64,000 nt of DNA from DASUPK01 sp963744105 (GCA_963744105.1 CAVUSJ010000006.1:248001-312000), one strand, 5' to 3'. Shown: positions 8,201 to 17,031, numbered from the stretch's first letter. Translations and numbers: made by a program. Notes: generated by a model from the letters alone, not told the origin.

Positions 8201-9651
8201 CAACCTGAGGGTACCGAGAAGACCTCTGGGAACCGGTCGGCCCAGGGGTGCGCCTGCTCGAGCTGTGAGGCGACGCGGAGTAACAGGTCCTCGCCGCCGA
8301 GCGGAGCGATCAGCTGGACGCCTATCGGCAGCCCCTCCTCACTCCGTGCAAGGGGCAGGGAGATCGCCGGATTGCCGGTCGCGTTGAGGAGGGCCGTGAA
8401 CCCCGCCGTCTTCTCGCCACGGTGGATCGTGTTCAGCGGGTTCTCGGGGTCCGCGGCGAAGCTGCCCAGCGGCGGCGGCAACTCGCCCAACGTCGGGGTC
8501 ATCAGCAGGTCATGCCCCGCCTCGAACCACATGCCGAGCATCCGGGCGAACGCATGATGCTGGCTGACCGCAGCAAGGTACTGGCCGGAATGACGCCGTC
8601 TGCCTTCCTCGGCCATCGCCCAGGTGAGCGGCTCGACGTCGTCGGGCCCGAGCCGGCGGCCCAGGATGACGCTGAACTGGTCGAGAACCTCGGTCTGTCC
8701 CGCGTACCAGCGGGTCAGGAACGTCTCGATCGGGTCGAACTCGGGGAGCGTAGGCACGCCTTCATCCAAACTGTGGCCGAGACTCTCCAGCATCGTTGCG
8801 GCCTCCCGGGCGGCGGAGACCACGACGGGATCGATCTCGATGTCCGTGCCGATCGACTCGGTCATGAGCGCGATCCGCAGCGAGCCCGGATCTGCCTGGA
8901 GCTCCTCCATATAGGGACGCACAGGCGGCGGCGCGACGTAGGGATCGCCGGGGCCCGGGCCATGGGTGGCGTCCAGCGCCAGCGCGACGTCGCGGACCGA
9001 GCGGGAAACCACGTGCTCGACGGTCAGCCCGCTCATGGTGTCTCCGATCAGAGGGCCCAGCGTGGTCCGCCCCCGGCTCGGCTTCAGCCCGACGAGGCCG
9101 CAGCAGCTCGCCGGAATCCGGATCGAGCCCCCGCCGTCGTTGGCGTGGGCAATCGGCACGATGCCGGCGGCGACGGCCGCCGCGGAGCCGCCGCTGGAGC
9201 CACCCGGCGAGCGGCCGAGGTCCCACGGGTTGTGCGTGGGCCCGTATGCCTCGGGCTCGGTGGTCGGGACGATCCCGAGCTCGGGGGTGTTCGTCTTGCC
9301 GATCGTGACGAAGCCCGCGTTTCGGAAGCGAGCCCCGAGAAAGGTGTCGACGGGAAGCCTGAAATCGGCCTCCTTGAGCGCCTTCATCCCCATATGGAGC
9401 GGCTGGCCGGCGAGGCCGGCTCCGAGGTCCTTGAAGAGGAACGGCACGCCCTGGAAGGGGCCGTCGGGCAGCTCGCCCCTGGACTCCTCGAGCCCCTGCT
9501 CATAGAGCGGGTGAATGATCGCGTTGAGCTCCGGATTTATCCGCTCGGCGCGCTCGATCGCCGCGAGCGTCAGCTCCTCCGGGCTCACCTCTCCGATCCG
9601 CACAAGTTCCGCCTGCGCGGTGGCATCCAGCCTTGCGAGGTCCTCGGTCAC
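8200..9651 (-). CDS. Amidase-signature family hydrolase
   Basis: 483 residues with the amidase signature: the catalytic Lys in PFLFKDLGAG, GRSPGGSSGGSAAAVAAG with the cis-Ser, and NDGGGSIRIPASCCGLVGLKPSRGRT with the nucleophilic Ser region. It hydrolyses carboxamides; the family includes general amidases, 6-aminohexanoate-cyclic-dimer hydrolases and GatA. The absence of gatB/gatC and of GatA-specific features argues for a stand-alone amidase. Start is GTG at 9651. It is translationally coupled to dapA, which is an unusual neighbour and might point to a role in amino acid or cell-wall amide recycling (inference). Confidence 0.9.
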   Translation of the reverse strand: MTEDLARLDATAQAELVRIGEVSPEELTLAAIERAERINPELNAIIHPLYEQGLEESRGELPDGPFQGVPFLFKDLGAGLAGQPLHMGMKALKEADFRLPVDTFLGARFRNAGFVTIGKTNTPELGIVPTTEPEAYGPTHNPWDLGRSPGGSSGGSAAAVAAGIVPIAHANDGGGSIRIPASCCGLVGLKPSRGRTTLGPLIGDTMSGLTVEHVVSRSVRDVALALDATHGPGPGDPYVAPPPVRPYMEELQADPGSLRIALMTESIGTDIEIDPVVVSAAREAATMLESLGHSLDEGVPTLPEFDPIETFLTRWYAGQTEVLDQFSVILGRRLGPDDVEPLTWAMAEEGRRRHSGQYLAAVSQHHAFARMLGMWFEAGHDLLMTPTLGELPPPLGSFAADPENPLNTIHRGEKTAGFTALLNATGNPAISLPLARSEEGLPIGVQLIAPLGGEDLLLRVASQLEQAHPWADRFPEVFSVPSG

Positions 9652-9714
9652 GCCCCGGGCACCCTAGCGGGCGTGATGAGCATCTGATGAGCGCCGGGGA
9701 GTAGCTTCACCACC

Positions 9715-10239
9715 ATGTCGAGCCGGGCCAAGCGCACAGCCGTCGCAATGATGATCGCGACAGTGGGCAGCGCCTGGCTGATCTCGCCGGCGCAGGGCAC
9801 GCCCACGGCGACGGCTGCCAAGAGCGGGAACATCATCACCGCCAGCGGCACCGTCGACGCTTCGTACGACCCGTACGCGCCCACGGTTGCGATCAGCGGG
9901 CAGATCCTGGCGACCGGCCACAAGTTCGGGCCGCGCCACTGCTTGGCGCTTCGAGACGTATGGGCGTCGCACCCGAGCTCCTCCGGGCAGGTCTACATGA
10001 CGGACGCGGACCGCCCGACCAACGGGAAAGGGCGTTTCAAATTCAGCCAGATCGAGCTGAAGTACGGCGGCCCCGACACCAACGGGGATGTCCCACCTTC
10101 CGGGGGCCCAGTCACGTTCACCCTGACCCTCACCCCGGAGCACGCCCCCAAGAGGCGAGGAGACATCCTCGACAGCTTCAAGTGCCCGAACGTGAGCACG
10201 ACGGTGCAGGTGCAGGTCCCGCCCGAGCCGCCTACCTAG
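9715..10239 (+). CDS. Secreted protein of unknown function
   Basis: 174 residues. Residues 1-28 form a plausible Sec signal peptide (MSSRAKRTAVAMMIATVGSA, then a PAQG-like cleavage area). The mature part is beta-rich, with ASGTVDASYDPYAPTVAISG and GGPVTFTLTLTPEHAPKRRG, and has two Cys residues (RHCLALRD, FKCPNVS) that could form a disulfide. It resembles the small immunoglobulin-like secreted proteins frequent in Solirubrobacterales. It converges with dapB, seven bases apart. I recognise no enzyme motif. Confidence 0.7.
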   Translation: MSSRAKRTAVAMMIATVGSAWLISPAQGTPTATAAKSGNIITASGTVDASYDPYAPTVAISGQILATGHKFGPRHCLALRDVWASHPSSSGQVYMTDADRPTNGKGRFKFSQIELKYGGPDTNGDVPPSGGPVTFTLTLTPEHAPKRRGDILDSFKCPNVSTTVQVQVPPEPPT

Positions 10240-10246
10240 CCGCTGC

Positions 10247-10927
10247 TCAGAGCAGGTTCTCGAGCCCGACCACGAAACGCTCGGGCAGCTCCGGCACCTT
10301 TCGCACCGCGAGCAGCACGCCGGGCATGAAGCTCGAGCGATCGATCGAGTCGTGGCGGATCGAGAGCGTCTGGCCCTCGCCCCCGAAGACGACCTCCTGG
10401 TGCGCGACCAGGCCGGGAAGGCGCACCGAGTGAATCGGCTCGTGGACGTTGCCGCCGGCCTCCTCGATCAGCTTCGCGGTCAGCTTGGCCGTTCCCGATG
10501 GGGCGTCCACCTTCCGGTCGTGGTGCAGCTCGATGATCTCGACCTCAGGCATGTGGGGTGCGATCAGCTTCGAGGCCTGCATCATCAACACCGCCCCGAT
10601 CGCGAAGTTGGGCGCCACGAAGCAGTTCGCCTTGCCGCCGATCCCGTGGACCTCCTTCCGGACCTGATCCAGGTCGAAGCCCGTGCTGCCCACCACGACG
10701 TGAACGCCCGCGTCAATCGCATCGAAGACGTTGGCGGGCGCCGCGTCCGGCGTCGTGAAGTCGACGAGGACGTCCGCCCTCTCGAGCACGTCTTTCAGGG
10801 AGGTGTCGAGAGCCGGATCGGCTCGGCCGACGAGCTCCATGTCGTCGGCTCCCTCCACCGCGCCGCAGGTGGTCTCCCCCATTCGCCCGGCGGCACCTGA
10901 GACCACGACCTTGATCGGATCGGCCAT
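10247..10927 (-). CDS. dapB: 4-hydroxy-tetrahydrodipicolinate reductase
   Basis: Second dap gene of the window. It reduces the DapA product with NAD(P)H. 226 residues, a little shorter than most DapB. GAAGRMGETTCGAV is the dinucleotide-binding loop, VDFTTPDAAPANV and VVGSTGFD follow, and ELHHDRKVDAPSGTA contains the catalytic His and Lys. APNFAIGAVLMM is also diagnostic. ATG start nine bases after the broken small gene. It is the last gene of the pnp-M16 peptidase-(broken gene)-dapB unit, matching the common actinobacterial order pnp-pepR-dapB. Confidence 0.96.
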   Translation of the reverse strand: MADPIKVVVSGAAGRMGETTCGAVEGADDMELVGRADPALDTSLKDVLERADVLVDFTTPDAAPANVFDAIDAGVHVVVGSTGFDLDQVRKEVHGIGGKANCFVAPNFAIGAVLMMQASKLIAPHMPEVEIIELHHDRKVDAPSGTAKLTAKLIEEAGGNVHEPIHSVRLPGLVAHQEVVFGGEGQTLSIRHDSIDRSSFMPGVLLAVRKVPELPERFVVGLENLL

Positions 10928-10936
10928 CGCGCGATC

Positions 10937-11369
10937 TTATGCGTCGATCGCCTCGAACCAGCGGCCGAGGGCCTGAACGCCCTCGCGCTGGGACTCCCCG
11001 CCACCGAGCCCGGCGAGCAGCTTGCCCTCGCCTCGCATCAGCATCAGCTTGAGCTTCTCCCCGTCGGTGGTCTTGATCTCCAGGCGAACGGCTGCGTGGT
11101 CCAGGACCACGGCATCGACGGTGAACCACCCGACACCGGCCGGTCCCGCCCTGCGGATGCGACCTGCTCCGGCGCGATCGACTGCGCCGGGCCGTCGGGA
11201 TCGCCGAGCCGAGTGAGCGGCTGGATCAGAAGGCACCTGCCCGTCACGCCGATCACGGCGGCTCCGCCGCGAACATGCCCTTCTGCTGAGTGGCGATGCA
11301 GAGGCCGCGCAGCTCCTCACCCGCCTGCGCCTCGAGATGCTCCCGGTACTTCGAGTCGAGGTCCGCCAC
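10937..11369 (-). pseudogene. Small conserved-looking cytoplasmic protein, split by two frameshifts
   Basis: Three consecutive reading frames together spell one coherent protein of about 143 residues. Frame A from GTG 11369 reads VADLDSKYREHLEAQAGEE and ends at a TGA (11253-11255) after MFAAEPP. Frame B, starting at a GTG that overlaps this stop, reads VIGVTGRCLLIQPLTRLGD to about 11150. Frame C to 10937 reads VGWFTVDAVVLDHAAVRLEI, then GEKLKLMLMRGEGKLLAGLG and ends FEAIDA. Each junction needs one extra base to restore the frame. Either the gene is degenerate or the assembly has two single-base deletions. The overall style is that of an actinobacterial PH-like small protein. Function unknown. 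It fits the 2- and 9-base gaps of the operon exactly. Confidence 0.65.
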
Positions 11370-11371
11370 GG

Positions 11372-12649
11372 CTAGGCGGCGGCGAGCGCCTCCGAGACCG
11401 GCGCCAGAGCCGCCCGGAAGCGGTCCTCGTCCGGCGCGATCGCGGCGGCTGAGAGCGAATCCGGCGCATAGAGGTCGCGCGCGAGCTCGGCGACATCCTC
11501 GGAGGTGACGGCGTCGACCCTCTCGAGCAGCTCGTCAAGAGTGAGCAGGGGCACGCCGAAGAGGACCGACTTGCCGATCCGGCCCATGCGGGCGGCGGTC
11601 GACTCCGAGGAGAGGACCATGCGGCCCTTGACGTGCTCCTTGGCGCGGGTCAGCTCGTCGCCGGTGATCCCCTCGGCGTGGATCGAGCCGAGCTCCCGCC
11701 CGATGATCTCGCAGGCCTCCTGCACGTTTTCCGCGCGGGTGCCGACGTACAGGCCGATCATGCCGCTGTCGACGTACTGCTGCGTGTAGGACCCGACCGA
11801 ATAGGCGAGCCCCTTCTTCTCGCGGACCTCCCGGAAGAGGCGGGAGGAGGTCGAACCGCCGAAGACGGCGTCCAGGATGCTGAGCGCGTAGCGGCGTTCG
11901 TCGCTGCGATCGATGCCGGGGCCGCCGAAGCAGATGTGGAACTGCTCGGTGTCCTTCTGCTGGAAGGCGACCTGGGCGTCGTCGACCGTGGGAGCCTCGA
12001 GAGCGGCCCCGTTGCCGCCGGCCGCGGGCGGCTCGACGTGGCGCTTGCTGAGCTCGACGATCTTCTCGTGCTCGACGTTGCCCGCCGCCGCCACCACGAT
12101 GTTCGCCCCCGTGTAGTGCGAGCGGTGGTAGGCGTCGATGTCCGGGACCGGGATGGAGCTGATCACCTCCGCCTCGCCGAGCACCCGCCTGCCGAGCGGG
12201 TGGCCGCCGAAGACGGCGCGGTCGAGAACGTCGTGGACCTTGTCCTGCGGCTCGTCCTCGTACATCGCGATCTCCTCCAGCACCACCTCGCGCTCGGAGT
12301 CGATCTCGGGATAGGTCGGGCCGAGCAGCATCTCCGAGAGGAGGTCGAAGGCCTCGTCGGTGTGGGTGTCGAGGAACCGGGCGTAGAGGTTCGTCGACTC
12401 CTTGCCGGTGGCCGCGTTCACCGCGGCACCGAGGCCGTCGAAGATCTCCGCGATCTCGATCGCCGAGTAGCGCTTCGTGCCCTTGAAGAGCAGGTGCTCC
12501 AGGAAATGCGAGACGCCGGCCTGCGCCGGCGTCTCGTCCCTCGAGCCTGTCCGAACCCAGAGCCCCAGGGCCACGGACCTCACCGAAGGCACTGCCTCGG
12601 TGACGACCCGGATCCCGGAGTCGAGCTCGGTTATCTGGGCGTCTGCCAC
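11372..12649 (-). CDS. M16-family zinc peptidase (PqqL/processing-peptidase-like)
   Basis: About 425 residues, cytoplasmic. The inverted zinc motif HFLEH occurs in AGVSHFLEHLLFKGT. The downstream Glu ligand should lie in the REVVLEEIAMYEDEPQDKV segment. The C-terminal M16 domain carries the RYALSILDAVFGGSTSSRLF and VREKKGLAYSVGSY signatures. The start chosen is GTG at 12649, giving VADAQITELDSGIRVVTEA; further upstream the frame overlaps the pnp tail and has no coding character. It lies ten bases after pnp, the conserved actinobacterial pnp-pepR arrangement. Natural substrate unknown. Confidence 0.93.
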   Translation of the reverse strand: MADAQITELDSGIRVVTEAVPSVRSVALGLWVRTGSRDETPAQAGVSHFLEHLLFKGTKRYSAIEIAEIFDGLGAAVNAATGKESTNLYARFLDTHTDEAFDLLSEMLLGPTYPEIDSEREVVLEEIAMYEDEPQDKVHDVLDRAVFGGHPLGRRVLGEAEVISSIPVPDIDAYHRSHYTGANIVVAAAGNVEHEKIVELSKRHVEPPAAGGNGAALEAPTVDDAQVAFQQKDTEQFHICFGGPGIDRSDERRYALSILDAVFGGSTSSRLFREVREKKGLAYSVGSYTQQYVDSGMIGLYVGTRAENVQEACEIIGRELGSIHAEGITGDELTRAKEHVKGRMVLSSESTAARMGRIGKSVLFGVPLLTLDELLERVDAVTSEDVAELARDLYAPDSLSAAAIAPDEDRFRAALAPVSEALAAA

Positions 12650-12659
12650 GCGGGCGGGC

Positions 12660-14927
12660 CTAGCCGTCCCGGCCGCCCTGCCGCTCGCGGCGCCGACCGC
12701 CGCCGCCGTCGCGATCGCGCCTGGGGCCGCCGCGTCCGCCGCCACCTTCGCGGCGCCGGCTGGGCGGACCCGGGTCACCGGTGCCCACACCGGCGAGCTC
12801 TTCGGGCGACTTGCCCTCGACGTCGGGGTCGGCCGTGAGCCGCAGGCCGATCCGGCCTCGCTCCTTGTCGACCTCGACGACGGTGACGTCGATCTCGTCG
12901 CCCTGGTTGAGGACGTCCTCGACGGTGCCCACACGCTCGCCAGGCTTCACGTTGGAGATGTGAAGCAGGCCGTCGGTGCCCTTGCTGAGCTCGATGAACG
13001 CGCCGAAGTTGGTGGTCTTCACCACCTTGCCTGACGTGTAGCGGTCGCCGATCTCGGCGTCCTTGGTCATCGTGGTGATGCGCTCCGCGAGGGCGTCGAC
13101 CCTCTCGCCTGTGGGCGCGTAGAGCCGCACCGTGCCGTCGTCGTCGACGTCGATCTCGGCCTCGAACTCCTCGGAGAGACCGCGGATCGTCTCGCCGCCC
13201 TTGCCGATCAGTGCGCCGATCTTCTCCGGATCGATCTTGATCGAGGTGATCTTCGGCGCGAACTGCGACAGCTGCTCGCGCGGGTGGTCGATCGCCTCGG
13301 CCATCTTGTCGAGGATGAACAGGCGGCCCTTATTGGCCTGGTCGAGCGCATCCTTGAGGATCTCCAGCGTGACGCCGGTGATCTTGATGTCCATCTGCAG
13401 GGCGGTGATGCCCTCGGAGGTCCCGGCGACCTTGAAGTCCATGTCGCCCAGGTGGTCCTCGACGCCGGCGATGTCGGTGAGGACGATGTAGTCGTCGCCC
13501 TCCTTGATAAGTCCCATCGCCACGCCGGCGACCGGTGCGGTGACCGGCACGCCCGCGGCCTGCAGGGCCATCGAGGAGGCGCAGACGGAGCCCATCGACG
13601 AGGACCCGTTCGACTCCAGGGTGTCGGAGACGACGCGGATCACGTACGGGAACCCCTCCTCGTCGGGGATCGTGGCCTGGAGGGCTCGCTCGGCGAGCGC
13701 ACCGTGGCCGATGTCCCGGCGCTTCGGGCCGCGCATGAAGCCGGCCTCCCCCACCGAGAACGGCGGGAAGTTGTAGTGGTGCCAGAACCGCTTGGTCTCC
13801 TGCAGGCCGAGGTTGTCGACCTTCATGTCCATGCGGGTGGTACCGAGCGCCACGTTGGAGAGGATCTGCGTCTCGCCGCGCGTGAACAGGGCAGAGCCGT
13901 GGGAGCGCGGGGCGATGTCGATCTCGGTCTCGATCGGGCGGATCTCGTCCTGGGCGCGGCCGTCGGGGCGCTTCTTGTCGACGGCGATGCGCTTGCGGAT
14001 GGTGTCCTTCTCGAGCTTGGCGAAGGCGGCCTTCACCTCGGCCAGGCGCTCGCGGTCGGGCTGCTCGTCCTCGGTCGGAGGCGCGTACTGCTCAAGCACC
14101 TCCTTCTCGACGGCGTCGATCGCATCCTGGCGCTCCAGCTTGGCCTGGACCTGCGTGGCCTCGTCCAGCTTGGCGCCGTGCGAGCTCGTGATGGAATCGA
14201 GCGTCGCCTCGTCGACCTGCGGAGCCTCGATCTCGAGCTTCTCCTTGCCGGCCTTGCTACGCAGTTCCTCCATTGCGCCGACCAGCTTCTTGATCTCGGA
14301 GTGCGCGATGTCGAGCGCATCGAGGATCTCGGCCTCGGTGACGCCGTCGGCGCCGGCCTCGACCATCAGGATCGCCTCGTCGGTGCCCGACACGATCAGA
14401 TCCATCTCGAGCTCCTCGAGCCGCTCCTCCTCCGGGTTGACGACGAAGTCGCCATCGAGCTTGCCGACCCGGACGGCGCCGACGTGCTTGGCGACGGGGA
14501 TCTCGGAGATGGCGAGCGCGGCGGACGCGCCGTTCATCGCCAGGATGTCGTAGGGGTGGACGTGGTCCACCGAGAGGGGCTGGGAGACCAGCTGTGTCTC
14601 GCGATGCCAGCCCTTCGGGAAGAGCGGGCGAATCGGACGGTCGATCATCCGCGCGGTCAGCGTGGCCTTCTCACCGGCACGCGCCTCGCGGCGGAAGAAT
14701 GAGCCGGGGATCTTGCCCGCGGCGTAGTGCTTCTCCTCGACGTCAACGGTGAGGGGCAGGAAGTCGACGTCGCGGTCGTTACCGGCGGTCGCCGTGCAGA
14801 GGACCATCGTGTCGCCGGAGCGCACCACAACGGCGCCGCTCGCCTGACGGGCAAGCTTTCCGGTCTCGAAGGAGATCTCCTCGCCGCCTACCTCCACCGA
14901 GACGCGGCTTACTTCGAACATGCTCAT
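12660..14927 (-). CDS. pnp: Polyribonucleotide nucleotidyltransferase (PNPase)
   Basis: 755-residue 3'-5' phosphorolytic exoribonuclease. Two RNase PH cores are present, the second with QILSNVALGTTRMDMK, GHGALAERAL and ESNGSSSMGSVCASSMAL. A helical linker precedes the second core. Then come a KH domain (IGALIGKGGETIRGLSEE), an S1 domain (GKVVKTTNFGAFIELSKG) and a short Arg/Gly-rich C-terminal tail. The ATG at 14927 is preceded by a structured leader (see 14945-14986). It is first in the pnp-M16 peptidase-dapB unit. The RG-rich tail is typical of high-GC Gram-positives and may bind RNA. Confidence 0.98.
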   Translation of the reverse strand: MSMFEVSRVSVEVGGEEISFETGKLARQASGAVVVRSGDTMVLCTATAGNDRDVDFLPLTVDVEEKHYAAGKIPGSFFRREARAGEKATLTARMIDRPIRPLFPKGWHRETQLVSQPLSVDHVHPYDILAMNGASAALAISEIPVAKHVGAVRVGKLDGDFVVNPEEERLEELEMDLIVSGTDEAILMVEAGADGVTEAEILDALDIAHSEIKKLVGAMEELRSKAGKEKLEIEAPQVDEATLDSITSSHGAKLDEATQVQAKLERQDAIDAVEKEVLEQYAPPTEDEQPDRERLAEVKAAFAKLEKDTIRKRIAVDKKRPDGRAQDEIRPIETEIDIAPRSHGSALFTRGETQILSNVALGTTRMDMKVDNLGLQETKRFWHHYNFPPFSVGEAGFMRGPKRRDIGHGALAERALQATIPDEEGFPYVIRVVSDTLESNGSSSMGSVCASSMALQAAGVPVTAPVAGVAMGLIKEGDDYIVLTDIAGVEDHLGDMDFKVAGTSEGITALQMDIKITGVTLEILKDALDQANKGRLFILDKMAEAIDHPREQLSQFAPKITSIKIDPEKIGALIGKGGETIRGLSEEFEAEIDVDDDGTVRLYAPTGERVDALAERITTMTKDAEIGDRYTSGKVVKTTNFGAFIELSKGTDGLLHISNVKPGERVGTVEDVLNQGDEIDVTVVEVDKERGRIGLRLTADPDVEGKSPEELAGVGTGDPGPPSRRREGGGGRGGPRRDRDGGGGRRRERQGGRDG

Positions 14928-14944
14928 ATGTCTTGTTTCCCTTC

Positions 14945-14986
14945 GGCCGTCCGGTTGACGGCCTTTCGCTTAAGAACTCTCGTTCT
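14945..14986 (-). promoter_or_regulatory. Structured 5' leader of pnp
   Basis: On the minus strand the 5' leader holds AGAAC-GAGA-GTTCT (14986-14973), a five-pair hairpin with a GNRA loop. A seven-pair stem GGCCGTC/GACGGCC (14963-14945) follows, shortly before the ATG. A TAACAT -10-like box lies at 14997-15002 (minus strand). A conserved pnp leader element (Actino-pnp) is known in Actinobacteria, and this may be its local version, but I cannot check the match. Confidence 0.45.
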
Positions 14987-15054
14987 CTGTCGCGGGCGAT
15001 GTTAGCGGTCGCTAGGCCGCTCCACTCCGGGCGAAGGGCGAAGCCAGGAGCGAC

Positions 15055-15582
15055 TTATTTGGGGCGGCCGCTGCGACCGCGCCTGGTCTGGTCGCTGACT
15101 TCCCGCAGGGCCGCTATGACGTCGCCGGTCAGGGCCTTCCCTGCGACGAATGCAGCCGGGGTGCCGCCCACGCCGGCGCGGATTCCGCTGACGAAATCAC
15201 GCTCGATGCGCTCGCGGACCGCCTCCGAGCGGCTGTCGGCGCGAAACCGCTCCAGATCAAGTCCGAATCGCTCCGCCCGCTCCCAGAGGTGGGGGTCGTC
15301 GACGTGCCCGCGGTCCGCGTAGAGCGAGTCGCACATCTCCCAGAAGGCGCCCTGGGCGCCGGCGGCCTCGGCGGCGGCGTGCAGCGTCGGCGCCCTCGGG
15401 TGCTTGGAGGCCATCGGGAAGTGCCTGAAGCAGAGCCGCAGCGGCAGCTCCCTGATCCGCGCCCAGCCTGCGGCGCAGTAGGGGCAGCCGAAGTCCGCGT
15501 AGACGATCACCTCCACTCCCTCCCCGGTGAGGTGGTCGTCCTCCCCGATCGGCGGGACGGAGGCGCTGGTCAGCTCGCTCAT
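15055..15582 (-). CDS. DsbA-family thioredoxin-fold oxidoreductase
   Basis: 175 residues. CPYC sits in VIVYADFGCPYCAAG near residue 33, preceded by a beta strand as in thioredoxin folds. The cis-proline loop is GGTPAAFVAG and the inserted helical domain contains FWEMCDSLYAD. There is no signal peptide, so it is probably cytoplasmic, like many actinobacterial DsbA/FrnE-like proteins. It may act in disulfide exchange or detoxification. It is divergent from msrA, suggesting a shared redox context (inference). Natural partner unknown. Confidence 0.88.
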   Translation of the reverse strand: MSELTSASVPPIGEDDHLTGEGVEVIVYADFGCPYCAAGWARIRELPLRLCFRHFPMASKHPRAPTLHAAAEAAGAQGAFWEMCDSLYADRGHVDDPHLWERAERFGLDLERFRADSRSEAVRERIERDFVSGIRAGVGGTPAAFVAGKALTGDVIAALREVSDQTRRGRSGRPK

Positions 15583-15659
15583 CGAGGTGAAGCTACAGCC
15601 GTACCATCAGCAGGTCTCCGAAACCAAGGTCAGGGGGAGCTTCGAAGGAAGGAAGGTCC

Positions 15660-16154
15660 ATGACCGATAACACCGAGACCACTGTCCTCGCCGGAGGGTG
15701 CGCATGGATCATGCAGCAGCTCCTGCGCAACTGCGACGGGGTCGTCGCTACGCGAGTGGGATGGACCGGCGGCGAGGGCCACGACCCGACCGAGGAGAAT
15801 CCTGGTGGCCACGCCGAGGTGGTCGAAGTCGTCTTCGACACCAACCGGATTTCCTACAGGGATCTGCTCGACTACTTCTTCCTGGTCCACAGGGCGGACC
15901 TCAGCGAGGATCTCGTGGGCTCCATCTACCGCTCGGAGATCTTCTATACGAGCGACGAGCAGCGCCGGGTCGCCGAGGAGACGATCTCCGCCGTGGACGC
16001 CTCAGGCCACTGGCTCGGCAAGACCGTCACCAGGGTCACCGAGGCCGGTCGCTTCTGGGAGTCCGAGGCCTATGGCCAGGACTACCTCCAGCGCTATCCG
16101 GATGGGTGCAAGCCCCCCTTCCCACGCGCTGAAGTGGACACGACCGCGGCGTAG
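15660..16154 (+). CDS. msrA: Peptide methionine sulfoxide reductase MsrA
   Basis: 164 residues. Reduces methionine-S-sulfoxide. The active-site region reads LAGGCAWIMQQLL, keeping the nucleophilic Cys and Trp but with Ala in place of the usual Phe of GCFW. VGWTGGEG, HAEVVEVVFD (catalytic acid) and the YRSEIFY segment are all in the expected places. A C-terminal Cys (DGCKPPF) could act as the resolving residue. The start ATG is preceded by AAGGAAGG. It converges with the MBL gene, one base apart. Confidence 0.9.
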   Translation: MTDNTETTVLAGGCAWIMQQLLRNCDGVVATRVGWTGGEGHDPTEENPGGHAEVVEVVFDTNRISYRDLLDYFFLVHRADLSEDLVGSIYRSEIFYTSDEQRRVAEETISAVDASGHWLGKTVTRVTEAGRFWESEAYGQDYLQRYPDGCKPPFPRAEVDTTAA

Positions 16155-16155
16155 C

Positions 16156-17031
16156 TCAACCGGATATGACAGTCGCCACGTTGTGGCGATGGACCTCTTC
16201 GTACGGGTCGAAGTAGCGAATCCATCCCGCCTCGAGTGAGCCGGCGATCAGGGTCCGAAGGTCAGCGCTCCTCAGGCCCGGCTCGTCATGAAGACGCTGC
16301 AGCGTGCGGATGTAGTCCTCGGTCGCGGAGATCAGTCCCGTCGAATAGCCACCCGAGCCGATCACGTCGGGAGAGCCATGATTCGGCAGGATTCGCACCG
16401 GCCCCAGTTCGCCCACCTTGCCCAGGTTCGCCAGGTGAGCGTCGAAATGGTCGGGCTCGTCGACGTACGTGACGGTGTCCTCCATCGTGTCCCCGCAGAG
16501 CAGCAGGCGTCGGTCGGCCAGCCAGACCATCGTTGCGTCGTCGCTGTGGATGTCGGTGTGGATCAGCTCCACCGCCCGACCGCCCACCGTCAACTCGAGG
16601 CGCTCCGAGTAGGTGCGCGTCGGGAGGATCAGCGGGTCGATGCCCGGAGGGCCCTCCATCGTTCCCCGCTCGATCTCCGCCCTGTGCCGTGCGAGCCGTT
16701 CCAGGGTGCGCTCCGAGGAGATCACCTCGCAGTCGCCGAAGACCTCCGTGCCCGCGACGTGGTCCAGGTGCCAGTGGCTCAGCACCACCGTGAATCTCCG
16801 CACTCCCTCCCCCTCGAGCGCGTTTCTGACGTCGCGCGCGTGCTCGATCGAGGTGTGCGTGTCGTAGACGAGCGCCTCCTCGCCGAAGACCACGGCATAG
16901 CTGGCGATGCCGAGCGCAATGGCGCCCTCGTCGACCCAGTTCGGCTCGTCCGCGAACCGGTAGCCCTCGATGCGGCCGTCGTAGAACGCGTACACGCCCT
17001 CTGCCGGGCGCAGCACGCGCATGTGGTTCAT
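16156..17031 (-). CDS. Metallo-beta-lactamase-fold hydrolase
   Basis: 291 residues with the metal-binding HWHLDHVAG, a later IHSDDATMVW region with a His ligand, LLLCGDTMED with the bridging Asp, and ILPNHGSPDV with the last His. This is a complete MBL active site. It is close to the Arthromyces/quinoprotein-relay-type MBL hydrolases rather than to RNase Z or glyoxalase II by motif spacing, but I cannot assign a substrate. Its ATG overlaps the peroxiredoxin stop (TGATG), so the two are coupled, which suggests a role in peroxide or redox metabolism (inference). Confidence 0.85.
   Translation of the reverse strand: MNHMRVLRPAEGVYAFYDGRIEGYRFADEPNWVDEGAIALGIASYAVVFGEEALVYDTHTSIEHARDVRNALEGEGVRRFTVVLSHWHLDHVAGTEVFGDCEVISSERTLERLARHRAEIERGTMEGPPGIDPLILPTRTYSERLELTVGGRAVELIHTDIHSDDATMVWLADRRLLLCGDTMEDTVTYVDEPDHFDAHLANLGKVGELGPVRILPNHGSPDVIGSGGYSTGLISATEDYIRTLQRLHDEPGLRSADLRTLIAGSLEAGWIRYFDPYEEVHRHNVATVISG

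Noticed and set aside
8200..9651. Amidase considered as GatA (Glu-tRNA amidotransferase subunit A)
   Set aside because: No gatB or gatC nearby and the surrounding motifs fit stand-alone amidases better.
16156..17031. MBL hydrolase considered as glyoxalase II or RNase Z
   Set aside because: The spacing after HWHLDH and the lack of the RNase Z or glyoxalase II C-terminal motifs do not fit either.
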